Shown here: positions 1 to 7,019 of the stretch, piece after piece
Numbering within the stretch: the first letter of the stretch is position 1
Layout of the letters: each line of letters starts with the position of its first letter
Source: Clostridia bacterium
Lineage (GTDB): Bacteria > Bacillota > Clostridia > UMGS1810
Reading direction: 5' to 3'
DNA length: 11,068 bases
Assembly (NCBI GenBank): GCA_017629325.1
Contig: JAGBXL010000049.1
Span: 1-11,068 of the forward strand
The notes under the pieces: model-generated
Database searches by the model: none
What the model was told of the DNA's origin: nothing
What the model saw: only the letters and a program-made list of their open reading frames with translations
Translations under genes and position numbers: made by a program

Positions 1-14
1 CATTTGTGATTTAA

Positions 15-2120
15 TTATTCTTCGTTTATGTTATCTTCAATAAGAGCATCTTTTCTGGAAAGATTAAATCTGCCCTGACGGTCAACTTCCATAAGTTTAA
101 CCTTGATTTCGTCGCCCTCACTTACAACATCTTCAACCTTATTAACTCTATGGTTTTCAAGCTTGGAAATGTGAACAAGACCTTCTCTGCCAGGAAGGAA
201 TTCAACAAAGGCACCGATTTCTATGATTTTAACAACCTTGCCTGTGTAGATTTTGCCAACCTCTGGCTCAGCAACAATGCCTTCTACGATTGAGAGTGCT
301 TTTTTACCTGCTTCGGCATCGTTTGTGAGAATAAATACACTACCGTCATCTTCGATATCGATTTTAACACCGGTATCTGCAATGATTTTTTGAATTGTTT
401 TTCCGCCTGAACCGATAACATCTTTGATTTTATCAACAGGAACTTTTGTTGTGATGATTTTGGGTGCATAAGCTGAAAGCTCTGCTTTAGGTTCGGGAAT
501 AGCTTTGAGCATTACTTCATCGAGAATGTAGTAGCGTGCATCTCTTGTTTTCTGGAATGCTTCTTTTATGATATCATAGGTTAAACCATCTACTTTAATA
601 TCCATCTGAATTGCTGTGATACCTTTTTTGGTACCTGCAACCTTAAAGTCCATATCGCCATAGAAATCTTCAACACCCTGAATATCTACCATTGTTAAGA
701 ATTCATCGGAATCAGGTTTGGTGATAAGACCACAGGAAATACCTGCAACGGGAGCTTTAATGGGAACACCTGCATCCATAAGGGCTAAGGTTGAACCGCA
801 AACACTACCCTGTGATGTTGAGCCGTTGGAACTTAATACCTCAGATACAAGACGGATTGCATAGGGGAATTCTTCGGTTGAAGGAATAACAGGTTTGAGT
901 GCTTTTTCTGCAAGAGCACCGTGGCCGATTTCTCTTCGTCCGGGACCTCTTGATGGTTTTGTTTCACCAACAGAATATGATGGGAAGTTATAGTGGTGCA
1001 TATATCTTTTTGATGTTTCTTCGTCGAGACCATCAACAATTTGTGATTCGGAAACTGCACCAAGAGTTGCAATTGTGAGAACCTGTGTCTGACCTCTTGA
1101 GAAGAGACCTGAACCATGAGTTCTTGGAAGAATACCAACGCTTGCACTTAAAGGACGGATTTCGTTTATGCCACGTCCGTCAACACGTTTATGGTCTTCG
1201 ATGAGCCATTTTCTAACGATTTCTTTCTGAATTTTATAGAAGATTTCGCCAAGCTCTGCATCTCTGCCTTCGTATTCTTCGCCAAGGTATGCCATAACTT
1301 CGTCGGAGAGAACTTTCATTCTTTCGTCTCTTATGCGTTTGTCGTCGGTATCGATAGCGGCACAAACCTTATCGTAGGAATATGCATAAACCTTATCGTA
1401 CATATCGTGGTCTAATTCATAGCTTTCGTAAGGAGCTTTTTCTTTACCTACTGCTTTAACTATTTCTTCAATGAAATCACAGATTTTAATGATTTCTTGA
1501 TGTGCGTAAAGGATAGCATCGTACATTACTTCTTCGCTTACTTCATTGGCACCAGCTTCAATCATAACAACTTTCTTTTTTGTGCCGGCAACTGTAACAT
1601 ACATTTCGCTCTTTTCTCTTTGTTCGAGAGTGGGGTTAATAACAAATTCGCCGTCAACCAAGCCTACAACAACTGCACCAACGGGACCTGCAAATGGCAT
1701 TTCGGAAATAGAAATGGCAATTGATGCACCGTTCATTGCACAGATTTCGGGTGAATTATCGATATCTACCGACATAACTGTTGTAACAACACCTACATCA
1801 TTACGATAATCTTTAGGGAATAAAGGACGGATTGGACGGTCGATAACACGGCCTGTGAGAATTGCTTTTTCACTGGGTTTGCCTTCTCTTTTTAAAAATC
1901 CGCCGGGAATTTTACCCACTGAATACATTTTTTCTTCGTAGTCAACACTTAAAGGGAAAAAGTCAACGCCTTCGCGTGGCTTTGCTGATGCTGTTGCTGT
2001 GGCAAGCACAACTGTGTCGCCGTATCTTACAAGAGCAGAGCCGCTTGCAAGCTGAGCAAGTTCGCCGGTTTCAACAGTGAATTCTCTGCCGGCAATTGTG
2101 GTAGTAAATTTCTGTGTCAT
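15..2120 (-). CDS. pnp: Polynucleotide phosphorylase (PNPase)
   Basis: Encodes the trimeric 3'-to-5' phosphorolytic exoribonuclease that degrades mRNA in the cytoplasm, releasing nucleoside diphosphates. The 701-residue protein has the full family architecture: a first RNase PH-like domain (about 1-215), a helical linker, a second catalytic RNase PH domain (about 315-545), a KH domain with the GSGG loop at 570-573, and a C-terminal S1 domain (about 620-690). In the second core, the [13 protein letters not shown] stretch carries D485 and D491, matching the catalytic/metal aspartates of E. coli PNPase (D486, D492). The ATG at 2118-2120 is preceded by AAGGAGG at 2128-2134 with a 7-nt spacer. It lies directly downstream of rpsO, the classical rpsO-pnp order. 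Only 14 bases remain after the stop, so its terminator or any downstream partner lies outside the window. An ATG at the very edge (3-1) has no ribosome binding site. Confidence 0.98.
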   Translation of the reverse strand: MTQKFTTTIAGREFTVETGELAQLASGSALVRYGDTVVLATATASAKPREGVDFFPLSVDYEEKMYSVGKIPGGFLKREGKPSEKAILTGRVIDRPIRPLFPKDYRNDVGVVTTVMSVDIDNSPEICAMNGASIAISISEMPFAGPVGAVVVGLVDGEFVINPTLEQREKSEMYVTVAGTKKKVVMIEAGANEVSEEVMYDAILYAHQEIIKICDFIEEIVKAVGKEKAPYESYELDHDMYDKVYAYSYDKVCAAIDTDDKRIRDERMKVLSDEVMAYLGEEYEGRDAELGEIFYKIQKEIVRKWLIEDHKRVDGRGINEIRPLSASVGILPRTHGSGLFSRGQTQVLTIATLGAVSESQIVDGLDEETSKRYMHHYNFPSYSVGETKPSRGPGRREIGHGALAEKALKPVIPSTEEFPYAIRLVSEVLSSNGSTSQGSVCGSTLALMDAGVPIKAPVAGISCGLITKPDSDEFLTMVDIQGVEDFYGDMDFKVAGTKKGITAIQMDIKVDGLTYDIIKEAFQKTRDARYYILDEVMLKAIPEPKAELSAYAPKIITTKVPVDKIKDVIGSGGKTIQKIIADTGVKIDIEDDGSVFILTNDAEAGKKALSIVEGIVAEPEVGKIYTGKVVKIIEIGAFVEFLPGREGLVHISKLENHRVNKVEDVVSEGDEIKVKLMEVDRQGRFNLSRKDALIEDNINEE

Positions 2121-2140
2121 TATTTTTCCTCCTTATTTTT

Positions 2141-2235
2141 AACCGAAGAAAATTTATCTGTATTTAGCACTTAAATATATGCTTTAAATTAAAACACATA
2201 TTTAACTGCTAAAGAAAGAGCCACTTTCTTCGGTT
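2141..2235 (-). promoter_or_regulatory. Structured pnp leader RNA
   Basis: The mRNA leader between rpsO and pnp can fold into nested helices. An outer 11-bp helix pairs 2225-2235 with 2141-2151 and ends 7 nt before the pnp Shine-Dalgarno sequence. Inside it, a long AU-rich stem pairs 2207-2212 with 2164-2169 and 2198-2205 with 2171-2178, interrupted by one G-G mismatch. A local 7-bp hairpin (2224-2230 with 2212-2218) uses the same bases as one arm of the outer helix, so the two folds exclude each other. In E. coli, PNPase represses itself through a leader stem-loop cut by RNase III. That a similar control works here is inference from position and pairing only; the sequence itself is not homologous in any way I can see. 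Confidence 0.5.
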
Positions 2236-2240
2236 TTCTT

Positions 2241-2269
2241 TAATAAATTCCAAGTAGTAAAATTGGCAA
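2241..2269 (-). promoter_or_regulatory. Possible pnp promoter
   Basis: A -35-like TTGCCA (2264-2269) and a -10-like TTATTA (2241-2246) are separated by 17 bp. Transcription would start near 2234, essentially at the 5' arm of the leader's outer helix. Both hexamers are imperfect, and the -35 overlaps the hairpin after rpsO. Readthrough from rpsO alone could also supply pnp. Confidence 0.3.
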
Positions 2270-2299
2270 AGAGAAGCTTATTTTTAAGCTCCCTTTGCC
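2265..2299 (-). terminator. Hairpin after rpsO (weak terminator or processing site)
   Basis: A perfect 7-bp GGCAAAG/CTTTGCC outer stem continues, with G-U pairs and a bulge, into AGCTTA/TAAGCT closed by a 4-nt loop. On the minus strand it is followed only by AATTTTAC, a poor U-tract. It begins 14 nt after the rpsO stop. A leaky terminator or 3'-end stabiliser that attenuates rpsO transcripts before pnp fits best. A ribonuclease processing site is the alternative. Confidence 0.6.
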
Positions 2300-2313
2300 A
2301 TTTTGTGAACAAA

Positions 2314-2577
2314 CTACTTTCTGATGTTGAGTCTTGCTATAAGGCTACGGTATCTTTCGATATCGAGTTTCGCAAGATACTGCAAAAGACCACGTCTTTT
2401 ACCAACCATTTTGAGAAGACCTCTTCTTGAGTGATGGTCTTTCATGTTGGATTTAAGATGCTCGGTGAGGTGGTTGATGCGGTAAGTGAGGATAGCAACC
2501 TGAACTTCCGGTGAACCTGTATCACCTTCGTGTGTAGCGTATTCTTTAATGATAGCGTCTTTTGTTTCTTTTAACAT
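2314..2577 (-). CDS. rpsO: 30S ribosomal protein S15
   Basis: Encodes S15, a primary 16S rRNA-binding protein that nucleates assembly of the central domain (platform) of the small subunit. The 87-residue product is close to the usual 88-89. It keeps the family signatures: the N-terminal [12 protein letters not shown] segment, the [23 protein letters not shown] RNA-binding core and the C-terminal YxxLIxxLNIRK. I place the start at ATG 2575-2577, because AGGAGG at 2586-2591 sits 8 nt upstream. An in-frame GTG at 2584-2586 overlaps that Shine-Dalgarno sequence and is an unlikely start. The gene has its own strong promoter (2666-2694) and a structured leader, and is followed by pnp. S15 represses its own mRNA in several bacteria, and the leader makes that plausible here. 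Confidence 0.98.
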   Translation of the reverse strand: MLKETKDAIIKEYATHEGDTGSPEVQVAILTYRINHLTEHLKSNMKDHHSRRGLLKMVGKRRGLLQYLAKLDIERYRSLIARLNIRK

Positions 2578-2610
2578 TAGAAACACCTCCTATAAAATTT
2601 ATCGCCGCAA

Positions 2611-2647
2611 AGCAAAGTAAAAGGTCGGAGTGTCCGTAAACCTTGCT
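2611..2647 (-). promoter_or_regulatory. Candidate S15-responsive rpsO leader RNA
   Basis: The roughly 80-nt 5' UTR of rpsO contains a helix pairing 2640-2647 (AGCAAGGT in the RNA) with 2611-2618 (ACTTTGCT; one G-U), which encloses a CGGA/TCCG hairpin (2633-2636 with 2626-2629). A competing upstream hairpin, CCTTG-AG-CAAGG, uses part of the same strand (about 2641-2652). A repeated CTTTG unit allows the helix to slip register. S15 binds its own leader in several phyla through structurally unrelated RNAs. A leader of this size just before the ribosome binding site is the expected place, but S15 binding is inferred. Confidence 0.45.
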
Positions 2648-2665
2648 CAAGGCTTATTCCAAATG

Positions 2666-2694
2666 ATTATAACATAAATATTTTGGATTGTAAA
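2666..2694 (-). promoter_or_regulatory. rpsO promoter (SigA-type)
   Basis: A -35 of TTTACA (2689-2694), a 17-bp spacer and a perfect TATAAT -10 (2666-2671). A TG one base upstream of the -10 makes it an extended -10 element. Transcription should start near 2659, giving a leader of about 80 nt. Confidence 0.88.
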
Positions 2695-2737
2695 TAGATA
2701 TTTTTAAAAAAATTAACAAATTTTCCATTATTTAAAA

Positions 2738-2756
2738 AATATTATTAAGTAATATT
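2738..2756 (-). terminator. Possible weak terminator after pheA
   Basis: About 20 nt past the pheA stop, a 7-bp AATATTA/TAATATT hairpin with a 5-nt loop runs into a run of six T on the minus strand. The stem has no G-C pairs, so termination would be inefficient, and transcripts of the aro operon may run on into rpsO. Confidence 0.35.
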
Positions 2757-2776
2757 ATAATAACCAATTTTTAAAA

Positions 2777-3865
2777 TTATATTTTCTGTTCTTTTTCAAA
2801 ACTGCCGACAAGCTTTACATCGCTGCAACATTCGGAAAGTTTTTTAAGCATTTGGGTTCCCTTTTCGCCTGATATATCACCTTCACCCTCGGCATAGAAA
2901 TAATAATTCCATATAAGTTCTTTTGTGGGGCGGCTTTTTAAGGATAAAAGGTTAAAACCGTAATCACCTATTACAGATATTGCTTTTCCAAGTGAGCCTG
3001 CAACGTTTTTAACTGTGAAAAGAAGAATAAAGTGTCCGTCGGTTTTTTCGGGTTTCTTCTGTGATAGAGAGAAAACTGCAAAACGGGTTGTGTTTGAGCC
3101 GGACTGATTTATATGAGACTGCAAAACAGACAGATTATATCTTTTGGCGGCTTCTTCACTTGCTATGGCAGCAACTGTTTTATCTCCTCCTGCCGACACC
3201 TCTTTGGCGGCTATGGCTGTGTTTTCACATTCAATTTTTTGAAGAGAATGTTTTTCTATAAAATCCGCACACTGACCGAGTGCCTGAGGATGACTTATAA
3301 CCTTTTTGATATCTGAAAGTTGTGCTCCCTTTACTCCAAGAAGATTTTGAACGATTTCTGCTTCATAAATACCATTTATATATAGTTTACCAAAAAACGC
3401 AAGGTCCATTACCTGACCAACATCACCATTAAAGCTATTTTCTAAGGGCAAAAGCACACAATCACACTCACCTGATTCAACAGAATTATATGCCGATTTA
3501 AAATCGGGATATGCAATATGGTTTGCACCCGGAAAAATCTTTTTTGCAGCAATTTCGGCAAAGGCTCCCTTTGTTCCTGAAAACGCAACTTTCATACCAT
3601 CAAGAAGACGATGCTGATAGTTTTTTGAAAGCTCCATATTATAATTTAAAAAATTTGTAAAATAAGGTTTGTATTCCTCATTCATTATGCACGAAACATT
3701 TCTGTTTATAACCTCTTGTTCCCTTTGAAGATTTTCAACAGGAAGTCCGCGTTCTTTTTTATACTTAGCAACAAGTTTAACCGCGTCCATTCTTTTTTCA
3801 AAAAGCTTGGTTAATTCTTTATCTACCTCATTTATTATTTGTCTTGCTTTGTCTAAATCGGTCAT
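2777..3865 (-). CDS. pheA: Bifunctional chorismate mutase / prephenate dehydratase (P-protein)
   Basis: Converts chorismate to prephenate and then to phenylpyruvate, the committed steps of phenylalanine synthesis. The 362-residue protein has an AroQ-type chorismate mutase helix bundle (about 1-85), a prephenate dehydratase domain (about 92-268) and a C-terminal ACT domain (about 277-356) for feedback by Phe. Visible motifs are GTKGAFAE at 97-104, LPLENSFNGDVG at 139-150 and the catalytic TRF at 260-262. In the ACT domain, the usual GAL and ESRP Phe-binding signatures read GSL (290-292) and KSRP (310-313). In the mutase, R25, K36 and E49 match E. coli R28, K39 and E52, while the D48 position is N45. 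The start is ATG 3863-3865 with AGAGG upstream. It is the last gene of the aro operon, 24 nt after the DAHP synthase gene. Confidence 0.96.
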   Translation of the reverse strand: MTDLDKARQIINEVDKELTKLFEKRMDAVKLVAKYKKERGLPVENLQREQEVINRNVSCIMNEEYKPYFTNFLNYNMELSKNYQHRLLDGMKVAFSGTKGAFAEIAAKKIFPGANHIAYPDFKSAYNSVESGECDCVLLPLENSFNGDVGQVMDLAFFGKLYINGIYEAEIVQNLLGVKGAQLSDIKKVISHPQALGQCADFIEKHSLQKIECENTAIAAKEVSAGGDKTVAAIASEEAAKRYNLSVLQSHINQSGSNTTRFAVFSLSQKKPEKTDGHFILLFTVKNVAGSLGKAISVIGDYGFNLLSLKSRPTKELIWNYYFYAEGEGDISGEKGTQMLKKLSECCSDVKLVGSFEKEQKI

Positions 3866-3889
3866 TTTAGTTTACCTCTTTTCAATGTA

Positions 3890-4918
3890 TTACAAAAGGT
3901 CTGCAATATCCATAATAAGTTTTTCGGTTTTCTCCCAGCCAAGACAAGGGTCGGTTATTGATTTACCATAGACACCCTCTCCTATTTTCTGTGCTCCGTC
4001 TTCAATATAGCTTTCTATCATAAAGCCTTTAACTATATTTTTAATATCGCTATTATGACGGCAGGAATGAAGAACCTCTTTTACTATTCGGGGCTGTTCC
4101 ATATATTGTTTGCCTGAATTTGCGTGGTTTGTGTCTATAACAACTGCGGGATTTTGCAAATCTCTTTCGGCATAAGCATCACATAGTCTTATTAAATCTT
4201 CATAGTGATAGTTTGGACGGGACTGACCGAATTCGTTTACATAGCCTCTTAAGATTGTGTGTGCAAGAGGATTGCCGTTTGAGTGAACCTCCCAGCCACG
4301 ATAAATGAATGTGTGGCGGTGTTGTGCGGCGGTAACTGCGTTCATCATTATTGAATAGTCGCCACTTGTTGGGTTTTTCATTCCAACAGGAATATCAAGT
4401 CCGCTGGCGGTTAAGCGGTGCTGCTGATTTTCAACCGAACGTGCACCAACTGCAACATAAGCTAAAAGGTCATCTAAATAGCGGTAATTTTCGGGATAGA
4501 GCATTTCGTCGGCACAGGAAAAACCTGTTTCTGTAAGTGCCCTCATGTGAAGCTCGCGTATGGCAACAATGCCCTTAAACATATCGGGCTTTTCCTCGGG
4601 ATTTGGCTGATGAAGCATTCCTTTATAGCCATCACCTGTTGTGCGGGGTTTGTTGGTGTATATACGCGGAACTATAAAAATCTTTTCTTCTACCTTCTCC
4701 TGAACTTCTTTAAGGCGAAGGATATAGTCGATAACACTATCTTCATTATCGGCAGAGCACGGGCCTATTATAAGAGCTATTTTGTTACTTTCTCCGGTAA
4801 AGATTTTCTTTAATTCTATGTCTCTTTTATGAACTATATCGGAATTTTTTTTACTTAAAGGATACATTTCTTTAACTTCCATTGGTATGGTAAGTTTGCG
4901 TTCAAAAAATAAATTCAT
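3890..4918 (-). CDS. aroF: 3-deoxy-7-phosphoheptulonate (DAHP) synthase, type I-alpha
   Basis: Condenses phosphoenolpyruvate and erythrose 4-phosphate into DAHP, the entry step of the shikimate pathway. The 342-residue protein is colinear with the E. coli AroF/AroG/AroH class and has neither a fused chorismate mutase nor a fused ACT domain. Its predicted metal ligands are C54 (GPCSAD), H265 (NHANSGK), E302 (MIESY) and D323 (SITDPC). Substrate-binding motifs include KPRTTGDGYKG at 90-100, GARSVENQQHR at 158-168 and GMKNPTSG at 179-186. The N-terminal roughly 45 residues correspond to the segment that forms the feedback site in the E. coli enzymes; which amino acid inhibits this one cannot be read off. 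The ATG is preceded by AAGGGG (4927-4932) at 8 nt. It lies between tyrA (28-nt gap) and pheA (24-nt gap). Symbols for this family vary between species. Confidence 0.95.
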   Translation of the reverse strand: MNLFFERKLTIPMEVKEMYPLSKKNSDIVHKRDIELKKIFTGESNKIALIIGPCSADNEDSVIDYILRLKEVQEKVEEKIFIVPRIYTNKPRTTGDGYKGMLHQPNPEEKPDMFKGIVAIRELHMRALTETGFSCADEMLYPENYRYLDDLLAYVAVGARSVENQQHRLTASGLDIPVGMKNPTSGDYSIMMNAVTAAQHRHTFIYRGWEVHSNGNPLAHTILRGYVNEFGQSRPNYHYEDLIRLCDAYAERDLQNPAVVIDTNHANSGKQYMEQPRIVKEVLHSCRHNSDIKNIVKGFMIESYIEDGAQKIGEGVYGKSITDPCLGWEKTEKLIMDIADLL

Positions 4919-4946
4919 TGTTATTACCCCTTTCTTTTATAATAAA

Positions 4947-5804
4947 TTACCTTTTATCAAAATATGATCGTCTTAATGTTGAAAGTCTCATTTTATCACA
5001 CAGAGCTTCTTTATCGCCTGTATTTAGCATATTACGGATTAATTTAAACTCATTTATAAATATGTCCATCTGCTCCAGTAAAACATCTTTATTTAGCATA
5101 AAAAGCTCCGACCACATATTTTCGTTTATGCGGGCAATTCGGGTTAAATCACGAAATGAATCACCTGTGTAGCTTACAAGGTCGGTGTTATCGTTACAGG
5201 TCATAAGAGAAACTGCAATAACATGAGTGAGCTGTGATACAAAGCCAATAATTTTATCGTGCTCTTCGGGGCTTAACACCGATATATTGGCAAAGCCTAA
5301 AATTCTGCCAAGGGTTTTGCACCATTCAACAGCACCTTCTGTGTTTTTATCTGTGGGGGTTACAATATAGTTTGCTCCCCTGAAAATTGCATCATCGCTG
5401 TTTTTAACGCCATATACTTCTCTTCCTGCCATGGGGTGTGCAGCAATAAACTCGGCATCATCTCTTAAGATGTTCTGAATATCATATACAACGCAGGATT
5501 TTACACCTGTAACATCAGTTATAAGAGCACCGGGTTTAAAATATTTCTGGTTATCGCAAATCCATTTTTTAAACACGTCTGGGTAGAGTGCAAAAATAAC
5601 TGCATCAGCAGATGAAATGATATTCTCATCAATAGTTACACTGCCCTCATCTATTATTTTTTCTTTGAGTGCATATTCTATTGTTTCTTCATCTTTATCG
5701 ATAGCACTTATATGATAACCAAGGCGTTTAAGAGCTTTGGCATAGCTTCCGCCTATAAGACCTAAGCCTACGATTAAAATATTACTCTTACTTATCCATT
5801 CCAA
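4947..5804 (-). CDS. tyrA: Prephenate dehydrogenase
   Basis: Oxidatively decarboxylates prephenate to 4-hydroxyphenylpyruvate, the branch toward tyrosine. From the chosen start the protein has 285 residues: an N-terminal Rossmann domain with GLGLIGGS at 13-20, then the helical dimerisation/catalytic domain. Key residues are H123 in AHPMAG (catalytic histidine position), H194 in QLTHVIA, and R222 in DLTRIA (substrate-carboxylate arginine of Aquifex TyrA). D36 at the end of the second beta strand suggests NAD+ rather than NADP+. There is no C-terminal ACT domain, unlike the longer Bacillus enzyme. I place the start at TTG 5802-5804 because GGGGAGG (5814-5820) lies 9 nt upstream. The frame runs open to a TTG at 5825, but that codon precedes the ribosome binding site. 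The coding region overlaps the end of aroA by 17 nt, implying translational coupling. Confidence 0.94.
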   Translation of the reverse strand: MEWISKSNILIVGLGLIGGSYAKALKRLGYHISAIDKDEETIEYALKEKIIDEGSVTIDENIISSADAVIFALYPDVFKKWICDNQKYFKPGALITDVTGVKSCVVYDIQNILRDDAEFIAAHPMAGREVYGVKNSDDAIFRGANYIVTPTDKNTEGAVEWCKTLGRILGFANISVLSPEEHDKIIGFVSQLTHVIAVSLMTCNDNTDLVSYTGDSFRDLTRIARINENMWSELFMLNKDVLLEQMDIFINEFKLIRNMLNTGDKEALCDKMRLSTLRRSYFDKR

Positions 5805-7008
5805 TGCACTCAACCTCCCCGCCAAGCTTTTTTATATTATCATAAAAATCGGGATAGCTTTTATTAACTGCCTCTGCACCGTCTATTATGCCGCCAACTA
5901 CAGATAGAACAACGCTCATTGCCATTGCTATTCTATGGTCATTATGGCTTGATATTGCAATTTCAGGCGATTTAACCTTTCCGGGATACACAGTAATCTC
6001 ATTTTCGTCAATAGATAATTCAATTCCGCATTTTGAAAGCTCTTCTTTCATTGCCTCACCGCGATTGCATTCTTTCCATTTTAAACGCTTTGTTCCCGTA
6101 AATTTTCCGCCATGACAAAGGGCTGCAACAGAAAATAAAACAGGTGCCAAATCGGGACAATCGGCTATATCAAATGTGCAAAAGCTATTTTTAAGTTTAT
6201 AAAACATTTCGTAATAAACCCTGTCGCCCTGAAGACTTTGTGGATTTAAGCCCGAAACCTCAACATCTGAGCCAATTAAATTAAAGGCTTCAAGAAATGC
6301 CGCGTTTGAATAATCGCCCTCAACATTTACGTTTGCTGCTTTATAGCTTTGATTACCTTTTATAAAATATATATTTTCGGATCTTTTCTCTATATTTATT
6401 CCAAAAGAGGAAAGTGCTTCAAGCGTCATATCAATATAGGGTTTACTCTCAACCGGTGGAATAATTTCAAGGGTGCTGTCTTTCTTAAGAAGCGGCAGAG
6501 AAAATAAAAGCCCTGATATAAACTGACTGCTTATGTTACCGCTTATTTTGTAATTACCTGCTGAAAGCGGACCGCAAACAGAAAGGACATCATTTGAAAG
6601 ATTAAACCCAAGATTTTGATTTTTGGCTATTTCCTCATAAATGCCAAGAGGACGAGCCATAAGAACGGAGCTTCCGGTTAATTTAACCTCACTTTTGCCC
6701 GTCATACAAATTGGAATCATAAATCTTAGGGTGCTGCCGCATTCATTGCAGTTAAGAATTTCTTTGCCGCTATATGCAGCAGGATTTACACCTTTTATAA
6801 TTATTTTATCATTTTCAGTTTTATATGACGCACCCAAAGCTTTTAGGCAATTAAGAGTTGCAATGATATCCTTTGAAAAAGATACGCCTGATACAATGCT
6901 CTCGCCTCTGGAGAGACCTGCACATATAAGAAGGCGATGTGCCATGCTCTTTGAGGGGGGTGCCATAATTTTACCTTTTAATTTTGAAGGTTTTATACTT
7001 ACCTGCAT
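5788..7008 (-). CDS. aroA: 3-phosphoshikimate 1-carboxyvinyltransferase (EPSP synthase)
   Basis: Transfers the enolpyruvyl group of phosphoenolpyruvate to shikimate 3-phosphate, giving EPSP; it is the target of glyphosate. The 406-residue product is slightly shorter than E. coli AroA (427). Conserved residues are K20, S21 and R25 in PPSKSMAHR, S160-S161-Q162 in NISSQF, D286 in CPDLAP (E. coli D313), E313 and R316 in KECNR (E. coli E341, R344), DHR at 357-359, and K383 in NKSYPDF. The glyphosate/PEP loop reads ECGSTLRF at 89-96. Relative to E. coli NAGTAMRP it keeps the glycine and arginine, but has Ser for T97 and Phe for P101. The ATG at 7006-7008 has AAGGAG at 7016-7021 overlapping the aroB stop codon, and the gene's 3' end overlaps tyrA, so aroB-aroA-tyrA look translationally linked. 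Confidence 0.97.
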   Translation of the reverse strand: MQVSIKPSKLKGKIMAPPSKSMAHRLLICAGLSRGESIVSGVSFSKDIIATLNCLKALGASYKTENDKIIIKGVNPAAYSGKEILNCNECGSTLRFMIPICMTGKSEVKLTGSSVLMARPLGIYEEIAKNQNLGFNLSNDVLSVCGPLSAGNYKISGNISSQFISGLLFSLPLLKKDSTLEIIPPVESKPYIDMTLEALSSFGINIEKRSENIYFIKGNQSYKAANVNVEGDYSNAAFLEAFNLIGSDVEVSGLNPQSLQGDRVYYEMFYKLKNSFCTFDIADCPDLAPVLFSVAALCHGGKFTGTKRLKWKECNRGEAMKEELSKCGIELSIDENEITVYPGKVKSPEIAISSHNDHRIAMAMSVVLSVVGGIIDGAEAVNKSYPDFYDNIKKLGGEVECIGMDK

Positions 7009-7019
7009 TTCTGTGCTCC

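Noticed and set aside
1..14. ATG at the left edge as the start of a gene after pnp on the minus strand
   Set aside because: Only the start codon is in the window, and the bases before it contain no Shine-Dalgarno sequence.
1191..1809. Plus-strand open frames inside pnp
   Set aside because: They are shadows of the PNPase coding strand, with no ribosome binding sites or recognisable protein features.
2575..2586. GTG at 2584-2586 as the rpsO start
   Set aside because: It overlaps the AGGAGG ribosome binding site; the ATG at 2575-2577 is correctly spaced and gives the standard S15 length.
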